From Nocardioides zeae (GTDB lineage: Bacteria; Actinomycetota; Actinomycetes; Propionibacteriales; Nocardioidaceae), in contig NZ_JAUTAN010000001.1 of the NCBI RefSeq assembly GCF_030818655.1, forward strand, positions 682,001-746,000: a stretch of 64,000 nt of DNA, read 5' to 3'. The notes under the pieces are model-generated. The model saw only the letters and a program-made list of their open reading frames with translations, was not told the DNA's origin and ran no database searches. Both the position numbers and the translations under genes were made by a program. This document shows positions 7,526-16,505 of this stretch, one piece after another. Every line of letters begins with the position of its first letter. Within the stretch, counting starts at the first letter, position 1.

Positions 7526-8713
7526 ATGACCACGTCCGTCATCGTCGCCGGTGCCCGCACCCCCATCGGTCGACTGCTCGGTGGCCTCAAGACGCTCACG
7601 GCAGCCGACCTCGGTGGCGTCGCCATCAAGGGGGCGCTCGAGAAGGCCGGCGTCGCGGGCGACGCGGTCGAGTACGTGATCATGGGCCAGGTGATCCAGG
7701 CCGGGGCCGGCCAGATCACCGCCCGCCAGGCCGCGGTCGCGGGCGGCATCCCCATGGACGTGCCGGCGCTCACCATCAACAAGGTGTGCCTCTCCGGCAT
7801 CAACGCGATCGCCCTGGCCGACCAGCTCATCCGCGCCGGCGAGCACGAGATCGTCGTCGCCGGCGGCATGGAGTCGATGACCCAGGCGCCCCACCTGCTG
7901 CCCAAGTCCCGTGAGGGCTTCAAGTACGGCGACACCGCGCTCGTCGACTCGATGGCCTACGACGCGCTCTACGACCAGTTCACGAGCCAGCCGATGGGCG
8001 GCCTCACCGAGGCCCGCAACGTCGAGGCCGAGAAGCTGACGCGCGAGGAGCAGGACGCCTTCTCGGCCCGCTCCCACCAGCTCGCCGCGACGGCGCAGAA
8101 GAACGGCGTCTTCGACGACGAGATCGTGCCGGTCTCCATCCCGCAGCGGAAGGGCGACCCGATCGTCGTCTCCGCCGACGAGGGCGTGCGGGGCGACACC
8201 ACCGTCGAGAGCCTCGCCAAGCTGCGTCCCGCGTTCAGCAAGGACGGCACCGTCACGGCCGGCTCGGCCTCGCAGATCTCCGACGGCGCCGCCGCCGTGG
8301 TCGTCATGTCGAAGGCCAAGGCCGAGGAGCTGGGCCTCTCGTGGATCGCCGAGATCGGCGCCTCGGGCCAGGTGGCCGGTCCCGACTCGACGCTCCAGGA
8401 GCAGCCCGCCAACGCCATCCTCAAGGCCGCGGAGAAGGAGGGCATCGCCGTCTCCGACATCGACCTGTTCGAGATGAACGAGGCCTTCGCGGCCGTCGGC
8501 ATCGCCAGCGCCCGCAAGCTCGGCGTGTCCGAGGACAAGGTCAACGTCAACGGCGGCGCCATCGCGCTCGGCCACCCGGTCGGCATGTCGGGTGCCCGCA
8601 TCGTGCTCCACCTCGCGCTCGAGCTGAAGCGCCGTGGCGGCGGCACGGGCGCGGCCGCCCTCTGCGGCGGTGGCGGCCAGGGCGACGCGCTCATCATCCG
8701 CGTCCCTGCGTGA
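7526..8713 (+). CDS. Acetyl-CoA C-acyltransferase (thiolase)
   Basis: A 395-residue thiolase with the nucleophilic Cys88 in NKVCLSG, the NEAFA motif, His350 in [10 protein letters not shown] and the second active Cys380 in ALCGGGGQG. It condenses or cleaves acyl-CoA/acetyl-CoA in beta-oxidation or ketone-body type metabolism in the cytoplasm. The ATG at 7526 follows an AAGGAGG ribosome site. Its neighbours, epimerase and MeaB, point to acyl-CoA catabolism. Sequence alone does not separate acetoacetyl-CoA thiolase from broader 3-ketoacyl-CoA thiolases. Confidence 0.95.
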   Translation: MTTSVIVAGARTPIGRLLGGLKTLTAADLGGVAIKGALEKAGVAGDAVEYVIMGQVIQAGAGQITARQAAVAGGIPMDVPALTINKVCLSGINAIALADQLIRAGEHEIVVAGGMESMTQAPHLLPKSREGFKYGDTALVDSMAYDALYDQFTSQPMGGLTEARNVEAEKLTREEQDAFSARSHQLAATAQKNGVFDDEIVPVSIPQRKGDPIVVSADEGVRGDTTVESLAKLRPAFSKDGTVTAGSASQISDGAAAVVVMSKAKAEELGLSWIAEIGASGQVAGPDSTLQEQPANAILKAAEKEGIAVSDIDLFEMNEAFAAVGIASARKLGVSEDKVNVNGGAIALGHPVGMSGARIVLHLALELKRRGGGTGAAALCGGGGQGDALIIRVPA

Positions 8714-8720
8714 CGATCGC

Positions 8721-9731
8721 GTGATCGGAGGTCGCGCCGGCGCCACGTCGGTCGCGGAGCTCGTCGAGGCCGCGCGGGGCGGTTCGCCCCGCGCGGTCGC
8801 GCGTCTCGTCTCGCTCGTCGAGGACGGGGCGTCGCGCCCCGACCGCGACGACCTGGCGGAGCGGCTGCGCGAGGCCATGGCGCTGCTGGCGCCGCACACC
8901 GGCCGGGCCCACGTCGTCGGCCTCACGGGCGCCCCCGGCGTCGGGAAGTCGACGTCGACGTCCGCCCTCGTCACCGAGCTGCGGCGCCGCGGACGGCGCG
9001 TCGGCGTGCTCGCCGTCGACCCGTCCTCCCCGTTCTCGGGCGGCGCCCTGCTCGGTGACCGCATCCGCATGGGCGACCACGCGACCGACCCCGACGTCTA
9101 CATCCGCTCGATGGCGTCGCGTGGCCACCTGGGCGGCCTGGCGTGGAGCACCCCCCAGGCGCTGCGCGTGCTCGACGCCGCCGGCTTCGACGTCGTGCTC
9201 GTCGAGACCGTCGGCGTGGGGCAGAGCGAGGTCGAGATCGCGGGTCTCGCCGACACCACGGTGGTCCTGCTCGCGCCGGGCATGGGGGACGGGATCCAGG
9301 CCGCGAAGGCCGGCATCCTCGAGGTCGGTGACCTCTACGTCGTCAACAAGGCCGACCGTGACGGCGCCGACCAGGTGCGCCGCGAGCTGCGCGGCATGCT
9401 CAACCTCGCGGACCGCCCGGCCGACGCCTGGAAGCAGCCGATCCTGCCGACGGTGGCCCAGACCGGGGACGGCGTCGCGGCGGTCGCGGACAAGCTCGAC
9501 GAGCACCGGGCGTGGCTCACCGAGACCGGTGCGCTCGACCGCCGCCGGCGGCGCCGGGCCCGCGCCGAGGTCGAGGCCATCGCGCTGACGACGCTGCGGC
9601 GTACCTGGGCGGGCTTCGCGGGGGGCGCCGCCCTGGACGACCTCGCCGACGACGTGGTCGCCGGCCGCCGCGACCCGTACGCCGCGGCCGACCGCCTCCT
9701 GGCGGCGACGGACACGACGGCGAACGCCTGA
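8721..9731 (+). CDS. meaB: Methylmalonyl-CoA mutase-associated GTPase MeaB
   Basis: A 336-residue G3E-family P-loop GTPase. Walker A is GAPGVGKS (Lys76), followed by VLAVDPSSPFSGGALLGDRIRM, the switch region VLVETVGVGQSE and the NKAD base-recognition motif. MeaB gates cobalamin loading and protects methylmalonyl-CoA mutase. GTG at 8721 is chosen because conserved sequence begins soon after it and it lies 7 bp past the thiolase stop; a longer frame upstream overlaps the thiolase and is not conserved. The mutase genes must be elsewhere. Confidence 0.93.
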   Translation: MIGGRAGATSVAELVEAARGGSPRAVARLVSLVEDGASRPDRDDLAERLREAMALLAPHTGRAHVVGLTGAPGVGKSTSTSALVTELRRRGRRVGVLAVDPSSPFSGGALLGDRIRMGDHATDPDVYIRSMASRGHLGGLAWSTPQALRVLDAAGFDVVLVETVGVGQSEVEIAGLADTTVVLLAPGMGDGIQAAKAGILEVGDLYVVNKADRDGADQVRRELRGMLNLADRPADAWKQPILPTVAQTGDGVAAVADKLDEHRAWLTETGALDRRRRRRARAEVEAIALTTLRRTWAGFAGGAALDDLADDVVAGRRDPYAAADRLLAATDTTANA

Positions 9732-9828
9732 GGTTCTCGACCCGCACGGGCGCGCCTGCGCCGATGACGGGCAACGGCTTGGTAGAAACACCCCGGTCTG
9801 TGTCCGGGAACGAGAGGAGCTGTGTGCC

Positions 9829-9993
9829 GTGAAGAAGGTGATCCTCCTCCTGCTCGTCGTGTTCCTCGGCTTCTGGATGTTCACCGACCCGCAGGGTCTG
9901 GCGGCGACCGCCCGCGAGGGTGGCGGCGGCGCCTGGGACGCGCTGGTCTCGGTCTTCGAGGCCACGATCCGCTTCCTCGGCGCCCTCTTCTGA
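9829..9993 (+). CDS. Small membrane protein (54 aa), unknown function
   Basis: The GTG at 9829 follows a GAGAGGAG ribosome site at good spacing. The product has a Lys-Lys start and one transmembrane segment (ILLLLVVFLGFWMF, residues 5-18), then a DPQGLAATAREGG linker and a hydrophobic C-terminal segment ending FLGALF. It sits 18 bp before the PH-domain gene and probably shares its transcript. I do not recognise a family. It could be a small partner of the PH-domain protein. Confidence 0.65.
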   Translation: MKKVILLLLVVFLGFWMFTDPQGLAATAREGGGGAWDALVSVFEATIRFLGALF

Positions 9994-10011
9994 GGGCGGG
10001 AGGGTGAGCGC

Positions 10012-10536
10012 GTGGGACTGCTGGCGGCCCTGACCGACCCCGACATCGGCAAGCACCTCCTCCGCGAGGAGGGCGAGGTGATCGTCGACGAGGTCCGGCA
10101 CCACTGGGTCGCGTTCATCGTCCCGGGGCTCGTGCTGCTGGCCGCCCTGGCGCTCCTCGTCGCCGTGCCGTTCATCCCGCTCGACTGGGGCTGGTTCCCG
10201 CTGCTGCTGGCGCTGGGCGTCGGCGCGTACGGCGGGTACCGCGCCCTGGGCGTGCACATGGACCGCTTCGTCATCACCAACATGCGGGTCTTCCGCGTGC
10301 ACGGTGTCTTCTCCCAGCAGCTCGCGACGATGCCGCTGACCCGCATCCTCGACATCACCGTGAAGAAGCCGCTGATCGGGCGGATCCTCGGCTACGGGCA
10401 CTTCGTCTTCGAGTCGGCCGCCCAGGCGCAGGGCCTCCGCGACATCCGCACGGTGGCCCGGCCCGACGAGCGCGACATGGCGATCCAGCGGGTCGTGCAG
10501 CGCTCCGGCGTGCGCGGCCGTCCCCAGGTGAACTGA
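10012..10536 (+). CDS. PH-domain (bPH2/YdbS-like) membrane protein
   Basis: A 174-residue protein with two adjacent transmembrane helices (about residues 33-53 and 58-78) and a C-terminal bacterial PH-like domain. The domain is recognised by DRFVITNMRVFRVHGVFSQQ, MPLTRILDITVKKP and YGHFVFESAAQAQGL. Such proteins are membrane-anchored with unknown biochemical roles. GTG at 10012 is preceded by GGGAGGG. Its stop overlaps the ATG of the MarR gene by one base, which suggests an operon. Confidence 0.85.
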   Translation: MGLLAALTDPDIGKHLLREEGEVIVDEVRHHWVAFIVPGLVLLAALALLVAVPFIPLDWGWFPLLLALGVGAYGGYRALGVHMDRFVITNMRVFRVHGVFSQQLATMPLTRILDITVKKPLIGRILGYGHFVFESAAQAQGLRDIRTVARPDERDMAIQRVVQRSGVRGRPQVN

Positions 10537-11024
10537 TGACGCTGCCGTTCGACCCCATCGCCGAGGCGCGCCGCCAGTGGGACCTCCGCTGGACCGGCGG
10601 CGAGGCCATGCACGCCGTCACGTCGCTCATGCGGGTGCAGCAGCTCGTCATCGGCCGGTTGGACGCGCTGCTGAAGCCGCACGGCCTGACCTTCGCCCGC
10701 TACGAGGCGCTCGTGCTCCTCGTCTTCTCCTCCCGGGGCGCGCTGCCGCTGGGCAAGATGGGGGAGCGTCTGCAGGTGCACCCCACCTCGGTCACGTCGA
10801 TCGTCAACCGGCTCGAGGCGGCCGGCCTCGTGGAGCGCCGTCCCCACCCCGACGACCGGCGGGCGACGCTCGCGGCCATCACCGACGAGGGGCGCGCGCT
10901 CGTGGACCGGGCCACCGCGGACCTCCTCGCCGCCGACTTCGCGCTCGGTTCGCTCGGCAGCGCCGAGCAGCGCGGGCTGTCGGACCTGTTGGCGCCGGTC
11001 CGCCGGGATGCCGGAGACTTCTGA
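10536..11024 (+). CDS. MarR-family transcriptional regulator
   Basis: A 162-residue winged helix-turn-helix protein. The core reads YEALVLLVFSSRGALPLGKMGERL, HPTSVTSIVNRLEAAGLV and the wing RRPHPDDRRATLAAITDEGR, all typical of MarR. It likely represses nearby or unlinked genes in response to a small ligand. It is translationally linked to the PH-domain gene upstream (TGATG overlap) and followed directly by a secreted protein gene. No operator was identified. Confidence 0.9.
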   Translation: MTLPFDPIAEARRQWDLRWTGGEAMHAVTSLMRVQQLVIGRLDALLKPHGLTFARYEALVLLVFSSRGALPLGKMGERLQVHPTSVTSIVNRLEAAGLVERRPHPDDRRATLAAITDEGRALVDRATADLLAADFALGSLGSAEQRGLSDLLAPVRRDAGDF

Positions 11025-11025
11025 C

Positions 11026-12315
11026 GTGCGTCCCTCCTCCACCGCTCGCCGCCTGCTGCTCGCCTCCGCTCTCCTGCTGCCCGCGACCGCCTCCGGAGCG
11101 GTGCTGCCGCTCGGGCCCGCTGCCGCTGCCGAGGCGGACACGCAGCTCGTCCTCCCCGCGGACGCGCCGGCGGTGGACGGCACCGACGCCGGCGCCCCCA
11201 CGACCCTGCCCCGGGGGTGGAGCCGCACGACGCTGGGCGGCGACGGGGCCACGGGCTACTTCGAGGTGCGCCGGGAGCAGGAGGGCAGCACGGTCCACGT
11301 CGCCGCGGTGACGCCCGGCGCGGGCCCGGACAGCGCCGAGTCCATCTCGGTCGAGGTGAGCACGGCCGCCGAGGACTACTGCACCCAGGCGTCGGGGTCG
11401 CGGACCGAGGACGAGCTCGGCCTGGTGACGGCGTCCACCGTCGTCGGCCCGGCGGACCCCGCGCTGGACACCTCCGGGGACGCCGCGGACGAGCCGTGCG
11501 TCGACGCCTCGACCCTCCAGGTCGAGCTGAGCCGCGGCGCCAGCGCGGGGTCCGCCTCCACGGAGGTGTGGTTCCGCGTCGTCGAGGAGTCGCCCGCGAC
11601 CGACGTCGAGGGTCTGCCGGAGCCGGCCGAGGCCGAGCGCGGCCAGGTGGACGTGTCCGGCGAGCCCCAGGACCGGCCCGGCGGTCGCGACATCGCCGAC
11701 GCCCCGCTCGTCGGGGACGGGATCTGGCGCGGGACGGTGCCCGCCGGCGGCCAGGTCGCCTACCGCGTGGCGGTGGCGGAGGGCCAGACGCTGCGGGCCG
11801 AGGTGGTGAGCCCGGCGCTGTCCGGCGACCAGGCCACGGAGCTGGGCTACGGCACCGACATCTCGCTCGCGCTCCTCGACCCGATGCTCTCGGCGGACCG
11901 CACGCTCGGCGACGACGGGTCGCTGGGCTCCGAGCCCGCGCGGGCCCAGGCGGCCGCCGGCCCGGTGCTGCACCGCAACCGCTTCGACTCGTTCAACGGC
12001 CCCTACCTGCCGGGCGAGTACCTCGTGGTCGTCGCGATGGACCCCGTCGACCTCGACGGGCTGGACGACGTGGGCTACACGCTGCGCCTGGGGGTGGAGG
12101 GCGAGCCGACGACGGTCGCGCACAGCGTCGAGCCGCCGTTCCTGGCCGGTGGGGCCGCGACCGACGCCGTACCGCTCGGTGCGCCCGCCGCCGCGGACGA
12201 CGAGGCGTCCTCGACCGTGCAGTACGTCGCGGGTGGCGCGCTCGTCGCGGTGGGGCTCGTGCTCGCCGCCGGCGGAGGTCTGCTGGTGCGGCGTCAGGCC
12301 GTCAGCAGGAGGTAG
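11026..12315 (+). CDS. Secreted, C-terminally membrane-anchored protein of unknown function
   Basis: About 429 residues. A signal peptide (RRLLLASALLLPATASGAV then an Ala-rich cleavage zone) is followed by an acidic extracytoplasmic region with a pair of Cys, and a single C-terminal transmembrane helix (YVAGGALVAVGLVLAAGGGL) ending in basic residues. That is a type-I membrane topology. GTG at 11026 has GGAGA upstream; an ATG at 11008 would overlap the MarR gene. The 3' end overlaps the tail of the convergent kinase gene by 22 bp. No family was recognised, and a link to the kinase is only positional. Confidence 0.8.
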   Translation: MRPSSTARRLLLASALLLPATASGAVLPLGPAAAAEADTQLVLPADAPAVDGTDAGAPTTLPRGWSRTTLGGDGATGYFEVRREQEGSTVHVAAVTPGAGPDSAESISVEVSTAAEDYCTQASGSRTEDELGLVTASTVVGPADPALDTSGDAADEPCVDASTLQVELSRGASAGSASTEVWFRVVEESPATDVEGLPEPAEAERGQVDVSGEPQDRPGGRDIADAPLVGDGIWRGTVPAGGQVAYRVAVAEGQTLRAEVVSPALSGDQATELGYGTDISLALLDPMLSADRTLGDDGSLGSEPARAQAAAGPVLHRNRFDSFNGPYLPGEYLVVVAMDPVDLDGLDDVGYTLRLGVEGEPTTVAHSVEPPFLAGGAATDAVPLGAPAAADDEASSTVQYVAGGALVAVGLVLAAGGGLLVRRQAVSRR

Positions 12316-13391
12316 AGCCCCGCGACGACCGCGAGCAGCCCGAGCACGAGCAGCGCGACGCCGGGGACGGACACGCCGCGGCGCGGAGCAGCGGCCGGGC
12401 GGTGGCCGCCGCGGTCCACCCGGGTGCCGCCGTCGATGCGGGTCGCGCCCGCGCCGTGCACGGCGGTGCTCCCGACGTGGGTCGGGGCGCCGTGGGCCGC
12501 GGTGACGTCGGTGGGTCCGGACGGCGCGGACCAGCTGACCCCCGCGGGTCCGGTGGCGTCGAGGGCGAGCCGCTGGGGGACGACCACGGGGACGTCGCCG
12601 GCCGGCTGGTCGACGAGCCGCAGCTCGCGGAGCGCGGTCCGGAGCGAGCCGGCGTCCGGGTAGCGGTCGCCGGGCTCCTCCGCCGCGGCGCGCGCCAGCA
12701 CCGCCACGAGCCGCTCGGCGACCTCGCGCGGCTCGGGCAGCGCGTCGCCGGCCACCGCCGTGCTGCCCTTCTCGGGGCGCACCCCGGTGAGCATCTCGAG
12801 ACCGACCCGACCCACGGCGTACACGTCCTGCCGGGGGTCGGGGTCGCCGCCGTGCCACTGCTCGGGCGCCATGTACCCCGGCGAGCCGACGGCCATCGGG
12901 CCGTGCGTGAGGCGTGGTTCGTCGACGGGCACGGCGATGCCGAAGTCGGTCAGGCGCAGGTGGGGCCAGCCGGTGCCGGTGGGCTCGAGCAGCAGGTTGG
13001 CCGGCTTGACGTCGCGGTGCACGACCCCGGCGGCGTGGACGGCCTCGAGCGCCTCGAGCAGCTGGTCGAGCAGCACGCCCACCCACGGCAGCGGGAGCGC
13101 GCCCCGCTCCTTGAGGAGGTCGGCGACCGAGCCGCCCGCCACGAGGGGCATGGTGAAGAGGACCCGGTCGTCCATGCCGGCCCAGGACTCGGGCGTGACG
13201 ACGTGGGGGTGGGCGATGCGCACCGACTGCTCCCGCACGAAGCGGAGCAGGGACGCCGCGTCGGACTGACGGAGGATCTTGGCGGCCTTGACGCGTCCGT
13301 CGGACCGGTCGTGGACCGTCCAGACGGCACCCATGCCGCCCATGCCGATCGGCTCGATCAGCTCGTAGCGCCCCGCGAAGACCTCACCCAC
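12294..13391 (-). CDS. Membrane-anchored Ser/Thr protein kinase (PknB-type)
   Basis: A 365-residue Hanks-type kinase. The Gly-rich loop is IGMGGMGAVW (15-24), with Lys38 in VKAAKIL, HRD at 125-127 in VVHRDVKPANLL, DFG at 149-151 and a GSPGYMAPEQW activation-segment end. A Pro/Gly/Ala-rich linker follows (about 275-335), then one transmembrane helix (VALLVLGLLAVVAGLYLLL) at the very C-terminus with almost no extracellular domain. It starts at GTG 13391. It lies downstream of an SDR-like gene on the same strand and converges on the secreted protein gene. Substrates are unknown. Confidence 0.92.
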   Translation of the reverse strand: MGEVFAGRYELIEPIGMGGMGAVWTVHDRSDGRVKAAKILRQSDAASLLRFVREQSVRIAHPHVVTPESWAGMDDRVLFTMPLVAGGSVADLLKERGALPLPWVGVLLDQLLEALEAVHAAGVVHRDVKPANLLLEPTGTGWPHLRLTDFGIAVPVDEPRLTHGPMAVGSPGYMAPEQWHGGDPDPRQDVYAVGRVGLEMLTGVRPEKGSTAVAGDALPEPREVAERLVAVLARAAAEEPGDRYPDAGSLRTALRELRLVDQPAGDVPVVVPQRLALDATGPAGVSWSAPSGPTDVTAAHGAPTHVGSTAVHGAGATRIDGGTRVDRGGHRPAAAPRRGVSVPGVALLVLGLLAVVAGLYLLLTA

Positions 13392-13423
13392 GCGCCCACC
13401 CTAGGCCGTGGACGGCCTCCCGC

Positions 13424-14209
13424 TCAGCCGACCCGCAGCGTCTGCCCGGTCAGGCCGGCCGCGCCGGCGCTCGCGAGGAACTGCACGAGGTCGACCACGG
13501 CGGCGCGCGTGGCCTCGGCGAGGCTGCCGCGCACGCGGCGGGGCCGGGCGAGCAGCGTGCCCGAGGTGCGGGGGGCGTGGCGCTCGATCTGCACGTGGTA
13601 CGCCGGACCCTGCGTCCGCGTGGCCAGGCACCCGTTCACGCGCACCCCGTGCCGCTCCAGGCCCTCGGCCAGACCGGCGACCGCGTGGACGAACTCCTCC
13701 TCCGCCGCCGGGCCGTCGCCCCCGAGGGCCCACCAGCGGGCCGCCGCGGGGGTGAGGACGACCGCCCCGCCGCCCTGCGCGGCGCTCGCCGACAGGGCGG
13801 GGCGGAGGCGGCGCACGGCCTGGGCCGGGCCGGCCAGCCCCAGCCGGCACGCCTCGACGACGAACTCGCGGTCGGCGTGCCCGAGGTGGCGCGGCAGCTC
13901 GGGCGCCGAGGCGACGACGAGCACGTCCATCCGGTCCGTGCCGGCCGCGAAGTCGACGATCGCCTCCGGGTGGTCCAGTGCGAGGGAGCGGTAGCGGAAC
14001 CGGGAGAGGTCGGCGTCGTAGAAGCCGGTGAGGTGCTGGGCGCCGGTCACCGTGACGTCGGCACCGGCGTCGGCGAACGCGTGGGCGGTCGCCAGACCCG
14101 TGCCCTGGGTGCCGCCGAGGACGGCGACGCGGTGGCCGGAGTAGTCGTAGCGGGGGTAGTTCAACGCGGTCCCTGTCTTCCCGAGATGTCGACGAGGAGC
14201 GACCATCAT
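13424..14209 (-). CDS. SDR-like NAD(P)-binding protein lacking the catalytic Tyr-Lys pair
   Basis: A Rossmann-fold protein of the short-chain dehydrogenase type: the nucleotide loop GGTQGTGLA and a C-terminal GLTGQTLRVG are clear. The position where SDRs carry YxxxK reads WWALGGDGPAAEEEF and has no Tyr-x3-Lys, so catalysis is doubtful. Two adjacent ATGs at 14209/14206 give a 261-residue protein. A TTG at 14164, preceded by AGGGA, would remove a basic leader and may be the true start. It lies 32 bp upstream of the kinase gene on the same strand. Confidence 0.75.
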   Translation of the reverse strand: MMVAPRRHLGKTGTALNYPRYDYSGHRVAVLGGTQGTGLATAHAFADAGADVTVTGAQHLTGFYDADLSRFRYRSLALDHPEAIVDFAAGTDRMDVLVVASAPELPRHLGHADREFVVEACRLGLAGPAQAVRRLRPALSASAAQGGGAVVLTPAAARWWALGGDGPAAEEEFVHAVAGLAEGLERHGVRVNGCLATRTQGPAYHVQIERHAPRTSGTLLARPRRVRGSLAEATRAAVVDLVQFLASAGAAGLTGQTLRVG

Positions 14210-14287
14210 GCACGACCCGCGTCGCGGTGGTCACCCTCCGGACGCCCTCCCCGCACGTCCCGCGCACGATCCGCCACAATGGCCTTC

Positions 14288-15259
14288 ATGACGCAGCGAC
14301 CGTTCTCCCGTCCTGGTGCGATCGACCTGTCGAGCCTCAAGCGTCCAGCGGGCGCGCCGGCTCCCGGCTCGGCCCCGGGAGCGCCCGACGGCGCCGGCGC
14401 CGCGGGGGCTGCGGGGGGCGACGGGGGCGTCGTCGCGCCGTACGCGCTCACGGTCGACGAGCAGAACTTCCAGACGGTCCTGGAGTCGTCGCGCACCGCC
14501 CCCGTGCTGCTCGTCTTCTTCTCCCGCACGCGGATGCCCGAGAGCGGCCAGCTCGCCGACGACCTGGCGGAGCTGTCGAGCGAGTTCGAGGGCCGGTTCC
14601 TCCTCGGCCTCGTCGACATCGACGCGACGCCCCAGATCGCGCAGGCCATGCAGATCCCGTCGATCCCGCTCGTGGTCGCGGTGCTCGACGGTCGGCCGAT
14701 GCCGCTCTTCCAGGACGTCGTGCCGCTCGAGGAGCTGCGGGCCGCGCTCACGCAGGTGATGCAGCAGCTGGTGGCGCAGGGCGTCACCAGCCGCCACCAG
14801 CCGCGGTCCGCCGCGCCGATCGTCGAGGGCGACGACGAGCCCGCGCTCGACCCGCGGTTCGCGGCCGCCGAGGACGCGATCGCGTCGGGTGACGCGGCGG
14901 CGGCGGTGGCGGAGTACGAGAAGCTCGTCGCCGCCAACCCCGCCGACGCCGAGGCCGCGGTCGGCCTCGCCCGCGCCAAGCTGCTCCAGCGCACGGCCGA
15001 CGCCGACCTCAACGCCGCCCGCGCGGCCGCCGCGGCGGCGCCCGAGGACGTCGACGCCCAGATACTCGTCGCCGACCTCGACCTCCTCGGCGGTCACGTC
15101 GACGACGCGTTCGCCCGCCTCATCGACGTCGTGCGGCGCACGGCCGGTGACGAGCGCGAGCGCGCCCGTCGCCACCTCGTCGAGCTCTTCGGCGTGGTCG
15201 GCAACGGCGACCCGCGGGTCGCCCGCGGCCGCCAGCAGCTGGCGTCGGCGCTGTTCTGA
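14288..15259 (+). CDS. Thioredoxin-fold/TPR protein (YbbN/CnoX-like)
   Basis: About 323 residues. A low-complexity Gly/Ala head (15-60) precedes a thioredoxin-like domain (roughly 60-165) and a C-terminal helical repeat region (roughly 190-320) resembling CnoX/YbbN. The usual WCxxC site is replaced by FFSRTRMPESG, so no redox-active Cys pair is present. By family it would act as a chaperedoxin-like holdase rather than a disulfide reductase. The ATG at 14288 is preferred, with an alternative at 14279 three codons upstream. Confidence 0.85.
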   Translation: MTQRPFSRPGAIDLSSLKRPAGAPAPGSAPGAPDGAGAAGAAGGDGGVVAPYALTVDEQNFQTVLESSRTAPVLLVFFSRTRMPESGQLADDLAELSSEFEGRFLLGLVDIDATPQIAQAMQIPSIPLVVAVLDGRPMPLFQDVVPLEELRAALTQVMQQLVAQGVTSRHQPRSAAPIVEGDDEPALDPRFAAAEDAIASGDAAAAVAEYEKLVAANPADAEAAVGLARAKLLQRTADADLNAARAAAAAAPEDVDAQILVADLDLLGGHVDDAFARLIDVVRRTAGDERERARRHLVELFGVVGNGDPRVARGRQQLASALF

Positions 15260-15275
15260 GCGGCGCGCCCCTCGC

Positions 15276-15322
15276 GGACGTCATGCGGACCGCGGGCCCG
15301 GGGCGCCGGGGCGCATGACGTC
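15276..15322. repeat. GACGTCATGCG palindromic repeat, copy 3
   Basis: Arms GGACGTCATGCG at 15276-15287 and CGCATGACGTC at 15312-15322 surround a centre rich in GGGCCCGGGGCGCC. It lies between convergent genes, just after the thioredoxin/TPR stop codon. Confidence 0.85.
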
Positions 15323-15360
15323 TCCGGTACGGCGCGGGGCTGGGCGCTGCTCGCCCGGCC

Positions 15361-15521
15361 CGGAACTGTGCGGTGCGGACGGGTTTCGTTCGGTCTGGCC
15401 CGCACCAGGCGCACAGTTCGGTCCGCCCCCCGTGGGACGTCATGCGGGCCGCGGGCCCGGGGCGCCGGGGCGCATGACGTCCGCGGGTGTGGCCGGCACC
15501 AGGCGCACAGTTCGGTCCGCC
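15361..15521. repeat. CGGAACTGTGCG repeat group with a 26-bp direct repeat
   Basis: CGGAACTGTGCGG at 15361-15373 has inverted relatives containing GCGCACAGTTCGG. These lie within two exact 26-bp direct repeats at 15402-15427 and 15496-15521. The group is interleaved with palindrome copies 3 and 4. A related GGAACTGTGCGG occurs at 35641-35652, again beside the palindromic family. Confidence 0.75.
15435..15482. repeat. GACGTCATGCG palindromic repeat, copy 4
   Basis: Arms 15435-15446 and 15471-15482 are exact 12-base reverse complements. The centre is almost identical to that of copy 3, which indicates local duplication. Confidence 0.85.
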
Positions 15522-15526
15522 GACGG

Positions 15527-16432
15527 TCAGGCCCCGGCGGCCCAGCCTCGCTGCAGCTCGTCGAGCACCGCGGCGACGGCGGGTGAGCCGGAGAGGGAGC
15601 GCCGGTGCAGCGCCACCACGGTGCGGGTCGGTGCCGGGTCGGTGACGCCCAGCGCGACGAGGTCGTCGCCCAGGGGAGCGCGGCCGAGGCGGGGCACGAG
15701 CGCCGTGCCGAGCCCGGCGGAGACGAGGGCCAGGTGGCACTCGAACTCGCGCGACTGGTGGGCGATCCGCGGCCGGCGGCCGGTGCCGTCGTGCATGCGC
15801 TCGAGCCACTGACGGCAGATGGTGCCGGGCGGGGTGGCGACCCAGTCCTCGTCCGCGAGGTCGGCGGCGGTCACGCTGCCGCGGCCCGCGAGCGGGTGGT
15901 CGTGACGCACGATGGCGTGGGCGGGGTCGCGGCCGAGCTCGGTGGCGACCACGTGCTCCGGCAGCGCCAGCGCGACGTCGCCCCAGGCGTGGGCGACGGC
16001 CACCTCGACCCGCCCGCGGGCGACGAGGTCGACGGCGTCCCACGGCTCCTCCTCGCTGAGGGTGATCCGCAGGTCGGGGTGGGTGTCGAGCAGGCGGCGG
16101 GTCACGGGTGCCGCGAGGCCCCGCATCGCGGTGGAGAAGCAGGCGAGGCGCACGTGCCCCGCGACCGTGCGGGAGTAGGCGTGGAGCTCGGCCTCGACGC
16201 GTTCGAGGTCGGCGAGGAGGCGGGCGCCGTCGTCGACCAGCCGCCGCCCGGCGCCGGTGAGCAGCACGCCCCGCCCGACGCGCTCGAGGAGCGCGACGCC
16301 CGCCTGCTTCTCGAGCCGCTTGACCTGCTGCGACACCGCGCTGGGCGTGAAGCCAAGCGCGTCGGCCGCGGCGACGACGGAGCCGTGCTCGTCGACGGCG
16401 CGGAGGGACTGGACGGCAGCCAGGTCGATCAT
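15527..16432 (-). CDS. LysR-family transcriptional regulator
   Basis: A 301-residue LysR protein. An N-terminal winged HTH (residues 1-60: AAADALGFTPSAVSQQVKRL, then EKQAGVALLER) is followed by a two-lobed substrate-binding domain with HPDLRITLSEEEP and SAGLGTALVPRLG. It is divergent from an EamA transporter with 73 bp between starts, so it probably regulates that transporter in response to a co-inducer. The ATG at 16432 gives the standard N-terminus. Ligand unknown. Confidence 0.93.
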   Translation of the reverse strand: MIDLAAVQSLRAVDEHGSVVAAADALGFTPSAVSQQVKRLEKQAGVALLERVGRGVLLTGAGRRLVDDGARLLADLERVEAELHAYSRTVAGHVRLACFSTAMRGLAAPVTRRLLDTHPDLRITLSEEEPWDAVDLVARGRVEVAVAHAWGDVALALPEHVVATELGRDPAHAIVRHDHPLAGRGSVTAADLADEDWVATPPGTICRQWLERMHDGTGRRPRIAHQSREFECHLALVSAGLGTALVPRLGRAPLGDDLVALGVTDPAPTRTVVALHRRSLSGSPAVAAVLDELQRGWAAGA

Positions 16433-16505
16433 GAAGCGACCCTACAAGGTTTCGTGCGTGACCATTCGCTGGTGCTGCACGGTCGGCGCGACCGAGCATG
16501 GACCC

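Noticed and set aside
15260..15526. Possible CRISPR array suggested by clustered repeats
   Set aside because: The repeats are palindromic units of different kinds with irregular spacing and no equal-length spacers, and no cas gene is nearby.
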